Below are positions 41,721-57,500 of a DNA stretch of 57,500 nt, piece after piece. The stretch is from the NCBI GenBank assembly GCA_905221605.1, contig CAJNDS010002571.1:1-57500 (forward strand), read 5' to 3'. Source of the DNA: Symbiodinium natans (taxonomy: Eukaryota; Sar; Dinophyceae; Suessiales; Symbiodiniaceae). The notes under the pieces were generated by a model that searched no databases, was not told where the DNA came from, and saw nothing but the letters and a program-made list of their open reading frames with translations. Positions within the stretch are counted from its first letter, which is position 1. Each line of letters begins with the position of its first letter. The position numbers and the translations under genes were made by a program.

Positions 41721-41777
41721 CCGCAAGAGAAGTCCAGTCGAGGCCCAGGCGCTTTGCTCAACAAACCGGCACCGCAG
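41721..41777 (+). CDS. Micro-exon candidate with GC donor
   Basis: Acceptor GCTGCAG, 19 phase-0 codons PQEKSSRGPGALLNKPAPQ, then CAG|GCT. Ends with the same P-A-P-Q|GC pattern as the D-type exon. No Trp. Confidence 0.5.
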
Positions 41778-42009
41778 GCTCGTCAGCAGAAGTGCGTGTG
41801 GCTTTGGATGTTTGCGTTGCGGCTGTGGCATCTCTGAAGCTCCTGAATGCTGCAGCACTCGTCATCAAAGTAATGACTATATCCCCTTGGGAATTATTTT
41901 TGTATCTTTGTTTATATAAAAAACCCCAAGAGGGCATTGAACATTTCATTTTTATTTGACAACACACCGCAGGATCGAGTGAGTGTCTGAGCCTTCCGTG
42001 CCCTTCCAG

Positions 42010-42042
42010 GCATCGCAAGCCTGGCCAACTCAGAAAGCCGAG
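42010..42042 (+). CDS. Micro-exon candidate, motif QAWPTQ
   Basis: Acceptor CTTCCAG, 11 phase-0 codons ASQAWPTQKAE, then GAG|GTC. A TTTAGGG array starts 26 bp later. Confidence 0.55.
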
Positions 42043-42067
42043 GTCGACCTGATGTTTCGAAGGTTTC

Positions 42068-42102
42068 AGGTTTAGGGTTTAGGGTTTAGGGTTTAGGGTT
42101 TT
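42068..42102 (+). repeat. TTTAGGG array
   Basis: Five G-orientation units right after the exon candidate. Confidence 0.94.
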
Positions 42103-42907
42103 CAGGGTTCTGCGCTTGGGTGTCGTGGCGATTTGGTCAGAAACTGGCCATGATCAATTATGTACACGTAAGCGTCCGTGTAAGCAACAGTTTTGACCAC
42201 GTTCTAAGCTAAGTTGTTTGGGGTGGGCTCCCGCTTCCTAAAACCGAGAAGTCATGATTCCAGCTGCCTTCATAAGCCTCCCTGGTCCAACAGCAGTCTA
42301 AGCAAACGCCCCTCAGAAGCTCGATCTCAACGCAAGCTCCGCGTAAGCTCCGCGCAGGTCGGCCAGGGGTTTGGGATGTTTTGGGCTTGAAAGCATTGTT
42401 CCCACCCCCTCATTTTCGAGCGGTGAGTTTGTGCGCCCCCCCTTTTCAGAACGACCTTGCAAGCTCCCACCACATCTTGTGCGGCCTGCTTGTCCAGGAC
42501 TTGTATATTGCAGGGTCAAAGGCACCAGCATAAGCTCGTAAGCAAGCAGGCCTGGCAACCAAGCCGCGCAAGCGAAAGCTGTGCGTGCGTAAGCAAGACG
42601 TACGTGGCGCGCACTAAGGGATTTGGACTTGGACTATGAGGTTTTTGACCCTGCTCCTGTGGATTGAGGATAGCACTCTCGGCCTAGCTGTCTTGAGCAT
42701 CTATCGTCCATTCTGAGCTGGGGTGCGTGTCAACCAGCCACCCAGGCTCCCACCCAGCTTTCAATTCTGAACACTCCGCAGCCCAAAGCCAACCTCGGGG
42801 ATAGACGATGGATCTTCAACCCGCAGCTCTCTCAACTCGCGAAATGACAAAACGCATGCCAAAATCTCCCTCTTCAAGCTCGTTGGATGCTGAAGGTCTC
42901 TCCACAG
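42103..42907. other. Mostly unassigned
   Basis: A possible phase-0 block at about 42786-42828 (PKANLGDRRWIFNPQ between CCGCAG and CTCTC) was noticed. Nothing else is recognisable. Confidence 0.4.
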
Positions 42908-42958
42908 CTGTCTCCAGCGACGCCGTCTCAGCCCATGCAGTGGCCAGGGATCGCTGAG
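42908..42958 (+). CDS. Micro-exon candidate, motif MQWPGIAE
   Basis: Acceptor TCCACAG, 17 phase-0 codons LSPATPSQPMQWPGIAE, then GAG|GCA. Almost a paralogue of the E-type exon QPAPTTPAPLQWPEMPAE: same length class, same Q-W-P and the same Glu|GC border. Confidence 0.65.
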
Positions 42959-43511
42959 GCATGGGATCAGGTGTTCTGCATTGCTACAAGTACGGTTTGA
43001 AGAGTTTTGGCTTGTGCCTCGGGCTTGGGGTGTTGCAGCTTGCGTTCAAGCTGCACTCAGAATCTTTTGAATCCAGGCGCTGTTCTAGGGATTCAGGCCT
43101 GCAGCCTTCCCTTCATGAAGCAAGGGCAGGCTGTAGCCTTCTGGACCTAGCAAGCCGAGCAGATACCAGGGACGAACGAACTTTGAAACGGTGACGGAGG
43201 AAGCCTTCTGGCACTTGCTCGTGGTTCAGGGCTTTTGGCTCCGGAGTCTTGCTTCCTGTGGTTCATACCACCCTATAGCTGCTACATCCTTGCTTGGCTT
43301 GCATGGAAAGAAGTGCGAACAGACGTGAGGCGAGTTGATGTTATTCGAGTTGCAGTATGTGTGGACGGTGAGGCGGCCAGCGCGGCCGGAACGGGCGCAG
43401 CAGGGCTGCTGCCGGTTGCAGCCGAGCGCCCGGAAGTTGGAGCATTCTGGCGCGGCGTGTGCAGGATTTTGTGATTTGGGGTTCTGTTGGTCTCTGGGCT
43501 TGGGCTTAAGG

Positions 43512-43546
<35 letters not shown>

Positions 43547-43928
43547 TTTATAGGTTCAATTTCATGGGGTCTTGAGCTGGAGTCTTGTGGGAAGGGGGGC
43601 GCCCGAAGCGGTCGTCCCATCTTCGGGCTGATAGGGCTCAGAACCGGAATTTTCTCTTTCGAGGCGTGTAGTTCGAGCGCTAATGGGGTGGGTTGTGAGC
43701 TCCGTCGGCAAGATGGCAATGACCTCCTTCGCCGTCAAGGCCCAAGCACTGTGAGCGACCTTCCGCACGAAGAAAAGTTCGGGACAAAGGAATCGGAACT
43801 GCAAGAACGTACTTCTTCCTACCTTATCGATCTTGGTAAGAATGTCATGCAAGGTGCAGAGAATCAAAACGCTTCATTGCCCGTGTCGCGTACTTGAAGG
43901 CTTTAAGGCTCGCAATCTTTGCCTGAGG

Positions 43929-43976
43929 CCCAGTCGACCTTGAGCCCATGGCCTGGAACACCCTCAGACGTTCAGG
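43929..43976 (+). CDS. Micro-exon candidate, motif LSPWPGTPSDVQ
   Basis: Phase-0 codons AQSTLSPWPGTPSDVQ end CAG|GAG; the acceptor is CCTGAG or the later CCCAG. Matches the B-type SLSAQWPGSPAQ. A TTTAGGG array begins three bases later. Confidence 0.6.
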
Positions 43977-43979
43977 AGG

Positions 43980-44015
43980 GTTTAGGGTTTAGGGTTTAGG
44001 GTTTCGGGTTTAGGA
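43980..44015 (+). repeat. TTTAGGG array
   Basis: Five G-orientation units with one TTTCGGG. Confidence 0.93.
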
Positions 44016-44109
44016 CCTTTTGGGGGCCTGTTGGGTCATTTCTTCGTTCTGTTCGCAAGTGCTACGTTAGGACCTGTTCGGCCGGATAGGTTCCTGCAAG
44101 TGCTGAATG

Positions 44110-44512
44110 GGGTGGGGGAAGGGGGGGGTGGGCGGGGGGGCGGGGGGGTTGGGGGTGGGGGAGTGGTCGAGGAGGTCCAAGAGGGTAGAGTAGCCAGCCA
44201 GACTGCCTGCCATGCAAAGGGCTTCCCCGGCGCTCGACCCCAAGAGCTGGGGCGGCGGAGAGAGAGAGAGAGAGAGAGAGAGATATATATATATATAAAT
44301 AGATGTAAAAAAAGAATTGATACATGCATGAATAAGTAAATAAGTAAATAAATACATAGATAGATAAATAAATACAAGCAAATAAATAGATAAATGCAAA
44401 AAACAACTACAAAAATGAATAAACAAATACATAAATAGATAAATATAAATAGATAAATATATATATGAATAAATATAAATAGATAAATAAATAAATAAAG
44501 ATAAATAAATAA

Positions 44513-44548
<36 letters not shown>

Positions 44549-44552
44549 GTAC

Positions 44553-44589
<37 letters not shown>

Positions 44590-44590
44590 C
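44110..44590. repeat. G-rich, AG and A/T low-complexity block
   Basis: G runs to about 44165, AG dinucleotides at 44262-44282, then AAATAGATA-type and (TA)n sequence to 44586. Confidence 0.9.
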
Positions 44591-44605
44591 TCACCATGTG
44601 GTCAG

Positions 44606-44644
44606 GACTCGGGTCGCTCACCGGCTGCAGCTTCACCCGGACAG
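44606..44644 (+). CDS. Micro-exon candidate with GC donor
   Basis: Acceptor TGGTCAG, 13 phase-0 codons DSGRSPAAASPGQ, then CAG|GCG. S-P-G-Q|GC is exactly the ending of the B exons of units 4-7. No Trp. Confidence 0.5.
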
Positions 44645-44872
44645 GCGAGCTTGTTGACGAGGATTACTCGAGACCCGAGACAGCATACGATACCGATCTC
44701 AGGCCACCCTACGGGAGACTCCGACACATTCTTGGCCGCCGACACAGGCAGTGGTGTGTTCTGCCTTACCCGATCGACAGTGTAAGCCTGGTGGAATCTG
44801 AGGTTTGGGTTTCAGATGGTTTCGGAGGTTTCGGGGGAATCCCGGGTTTGGAGAGCCCGGAGTCCCAAAGAG

Positions 44873-44923
44873 GCAGCGTCTCGGGCTCCGGGGATGCCAT
44901 CGTGGCCTCAATCGCCCTCGGAG
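44873..44923 (+). CDS. Micro-exon candidate, motif SWPQSPSE
   Basis: Acceptor CAAAGAG, 17 phase-0 codons AASRAPGMPSWPQSPSE, then GAG|GCA. Matches the array consensus almost perfectly. A short TTTAGGG array (44948-44975) follows. Confidence 0.68.
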
Positions 44924-45289
44924 GCACTTGACGCTTCTGAGGAATATTTGGGTTTGGGGTTTAGGGTTAAGGTTTTGGGTTTCAGATGTTTCAGGGTTGA
45001 GGGTCTGGGCTGAAGGATTGAAGGGTGTTCTTTAGGACCCTGCAGTATCCGACAGATCTGGCGGTTGAGAAGCCAGCTTTGTGTTGCGAAGGTAGGGGTT
45101 GGGTATCTAGAGTTTAAAGCTTAGCCCCTACTAAGGCAGCTAGCAGAACACGGCTACAACTATAGATATGCAAAAAAAATACAAGTGGAGGGGGTTGAAT
45201 CATAGGAGGGGGGCGGGGATGGTTGCTCAAGTCATACAAGGCAGGAAGCCTGCAAGGATAGCCTCATTCCTTTACGCCGTCTGCCTGAA

Positions 45290-45325
45290 CCCTAGACCCT
45301 AAACCCTAAACCCTAAACCCCAAAC
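45290..45325 (+). repeat. CCCTAAA array (short)
   Basis: About five C-orientation units upstream of the exon candidates at 45337-45418. Confidence 0.93.
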
Positions 45326-45391
45326 TGTTTTCGAAGGAAGGGCCCCCAGCCGATAAAGCAGAGACGGAACTGCCAGGTCTCGCCACTGCAG

Positions 45392-45418
45392 TCAGCTGAG
45401 CCTACGCGGTGGCCAGAG
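45392..45418 (+). CDS. Micro-exon candidate, motif TRWPE
   Basis: Acceptor ACTGCAG, nine phase-0 codons SAEPTRWPE, then GAG|GAC (GA donor). A second possible exon just before it, 45337-45376 (EGPPADKAETELP with a GT donor), starts 12 bp after the CCCTAAA array. Confidence 0.48.
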
Positions 45419-45473
45419 GACAGGGGCTCCCTTAGCGCTGTGCATACAGTGGGCCCTTGCAAGTAACCCTTAC

Positions 45474-45510
45474 CCCCCCCCCCCCCCGCCCCCCCCCCCC
45501 CCCCCCCCAC
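45474..45510. repeat. Poly-C tract
   Basis: About 36 C with a single G interruption. Confidence 0.95.
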
Positions 45511-45699
45511 CCCTAATCTGAACCCGCCCATTGACAGGAACAACTTGCTTTGCATAAGGACAGCTTCTAGGCTTGGTGGTTGGCCGAGCGGGCTTAAGAG
45601 CATGGGTATACACCCGAATCCACACCAGAGGCGTTCAATGCCTGTGGTACTCTGACAAACTTGAGGGCCATTCAGGCACACTGGCGCTCTGCTGGGCTA

Positions 45700-45966
45700 T
45701 CCCTAAACCCTAAACCCTAACCCTAAACCCTAAACCCTAAACCCTGAACCCTAAACCCTAAACCCTAAACCCTAAACCCTAAACCCTAAACCCTAAACCC
45801 TAAAACCCTAAACCCTAAACCCTAAACCCTAAACCCTACACCCTACACCCTAAACCCTAAACCCTAAACCCTAAACCCTAAACCCTAGACCCTAGACCCT
45901 AGACCCTAAACCCTAAACCCTAAACCCTAACCCTAAACCCCAAACCCGAAACCCTATAAACCCTAT
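45700..45966 (+). repeat. CCCTAAA array (longest)
   Basis: About 38 units with local blocks of CCCTACA and CCCTAGA variants. Confidence 0.98.
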
Positions 45967-46004
45967 GAATCTATGATTTAAGTGACTTGTCGGTGCTCAC
46001 GAAG

Positions 46005-46058
46005 GATGCCCGCCCGTCCGTGGCCAATGGGTTGCCGACTGCCAGCCCTCCTGAGCAG
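46005..46058 (+). CDS. Micro-exon candidate, ending SPPEQ|GC
   Basis: Between the C-orientation array and the G-orientation array at 46087. Acceptor CACGAAG, 18 phase-0 codons DARPSVANGLPTASPPEQ, then CAG|GCC. Same S-P-x-E/Q|GC ending; Trp absent. Confidence 0.52.
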
Positions 46059-46086
46059 GCCGTCGGAGCTTTGTTGTGTCGTCAAC

Positions 46087-46141
46087 TGTTTAGGGTTTAG
46101 GGTTTAGGGTTTAGGGTTTAGGGTTTAGGGTTTAGGGTTTG
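46087..46141 (+). repeat. TTTAGGG array
   Basis: About eight perfect units; the last telomere-like array in the window. Confidence 0.97.
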
Positions 46142-46220
46142 CGGGGGCATCCGAAAGTGCTGACTTGAAAAAGGCAAATACACCTGAGCTTAGCGTTCCA
46201 CGATCTCACGCCGCACCCAG

Positions 46221-46277
46221 GTAGTTTCTGCACCCGAGCGCGTCAAGCTTTCAGGGCAATGGCCTGGGCCGCCCTCA
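46221..46277 (+). CDS. Micro-exon, motif LSGQWPGPPS
   Basis: Acceptor GCACCCAG, then 19 phase-0 codons VVSAPERVKLSGQWPGPPS ending near TCA(G)|GG. Clear relative of the C-type exon (VASAPAP...LSQQWPKSP) just upstream of the tandem array; it links the scattered exons with the array. Confidence 0.65.
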
Positions 46278-46444
46278 GGGGCTTCGTTACAGCTTGAGGC
46301 ACAGCCCTTTTAGCATCTAGACCCTCCAATTATGTAGTCTTGCACATCCCTGCAAACCCAGTCAAGCCCTCACCCGGCCTTGCAGGCTCCAAGTTTCTTT
46401 GAGACCCCCTTGTACATGCCGCTTGAGCAGTTCGCGCGCCAAAG

Positions 46445-56878
<10,434 letters not shown>

Positions 56879-57420
56879 GCATCGGTAGAACCCGAACTGT
56901 TTGTTACGTTTGGTTCTTGCCTTGCGAGAGCCCGTGTTTTGAGCTGCATGCCACAGCTCCTCCCACCAGTTGGGCTTTGTTTATTTCTAATCCTTGTGCC
57001 AGGCTAGTCCTTAAGTGCCCCAGTCCTCTTATGCCAACCTTCAGAGCACGAGCCCAGAAGCCAGCTGTGTCCACCTCACGCCCAAGATTGGGTTGATGCG
57101 TTGAGGTTCTGATAGTTTTGGATTTGGGCTCGAGGAGCCCTGGGGGCTGTGGTGTTCGCAACGTGCAGCAGGAACTTCCTCTTTGTTTTTGTAGGTCGAC
57201 ATCCGTATCTTGATCAGTAGCTTTCATTTTAGGCAAGGGGCGCTGGGCGTGAATCTCTCGGCCCTGCAACAAGGATCCATTAATCCGACAGTGAGGTTGC
57301 CATCCCACTTTGCAGTGGTGTTGCAAACTCCGCATCAGGGTGCCTTCGCGGGCCCATATCCCAAGCCCAAGAATGTTAGCTTGCTTTTACCTGGCAACTT
57401 GCTTCAATCCAGCTGTTCAG
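56879..57420. other. Intron-like sequence after the array
   Basis: No repeat unit. A short reading at about 57056 (KPAVSTSRP after GCCCAG) is possible. No telomere-like repeats. Confidence 0.35.
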
Positions 57421-57500
57421 GAAACGAGCGTCTCCGCAGAGGCTACCGCGGCAGTGGTAGCTGAGCCAGCAGAGGCCGTTGAAGAGAGAGAGGAGGAGCA
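57421..57500 (+). CDS. Acidic Ala/Glu exon, runs off the window
   Basis: After CTGTTCAG the phase-0 frame reads ETSVSAEATAAVVAEPAEAV then EEREEE to the end of the window with no stop. GAG|GC occurs inside (57441 and 57477), so the exon may end earlier. It suggests that the repetitive gene continues to the right. Confidence 0.45.

Noticed and set aside
45575-45640. tRNA-like A-box (TGGCCGAGCGG)
   Set aside because: The B-box is poor (CACCCGAATCC), the spacing and acceptor stem do not fold, and no anticodon arm is visible. The same bases also read GGWPSGLK in the Trp-Pro style.

Overview
The window looks like nuclear DNA of a dinoflagellate (Symbiodiniaceae-like). Four things suggest this: dozens of interstitial plant-type telomere repeats (CCCTAAA / TTTAGGG); candidate introns that use GC as well as GT donors; a Mei2-like RRM exon; and a Ty1/copia retrotransposon whose polyprotein carries extra enzyme-like domains. 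No prokaryotic operons, rRNA genes, convincing tRNA genes or CRISPR arrays were seen. Every gene-like signal outside the retrotransposon is on the + strand, as in unidirectional dinoflagellate gene clusters. Species assignment is inference.

Layout. 0-1.5 kb: CA/CG microsatellite, two possible small exons and a recognisable Mei2-like RRM exon. 1.5-7.9 kb: no confident gene. 7.9-46.3 kb: about 45 short telomere-like arrays with small phase-0 exon candidates between them. The usual order is C-rich array (CCCTAAA), about 80-150 bp holding an exon candidate, then G-rich array (TTTAGGG). Many exon candidates encode one motif, W-P/E/G-x-S/A-P-x-E/Q, and end at a GAG or CAG codon followed by GC. 23355-31878: an 8.5 kb Ty1/copia element on the - strand with identical 149 bp LTRs and a CTAAA target duplication, inserted inside a telomere-like array. 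34.88-37.76 kb: a separate multi-exon gene, or recent pseudogene, with a beta-grasp-like first exon interrupted by TGA. 46.4-56.9 kb: seven tandem genomic units (about 1.44-1.78 kb), each carrying up to five micro-exons (A-E) that encode variants of the same Trp/Pro motif. 57.42 kb to the end: an acidic exon that runs out of the window.

Reading of the whole. The simplest model is a very large + strand gene, or a run of related genes, built from dozens of symmetric micro-exons. Its introns would often start with UUUAGGG repeats and end with CCCUAAA repeats, so the two ends of an intron are complementary. In the last 11 kb the exons were multiplied by tandem duplication. The retrotransposon sits inside one such intron. 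The coding potential, motif and array polarity can be read directly from the sequence; that they form one transcript and that the arrays help splicing is inference.

The retrotransposon encodes gag with a zinc knuckle, an aspartic protease (DSA), an intact-looking 2OG-Fe(II) oxygenase-like domain (HxD...H...RxS), a degenerate methyltransferase-like domain, integrase, reverse transcriptase and RNase H. The reading frame is broken in gag, at the integrase second Asp and in the first RT motif, although the LTRs are identical.
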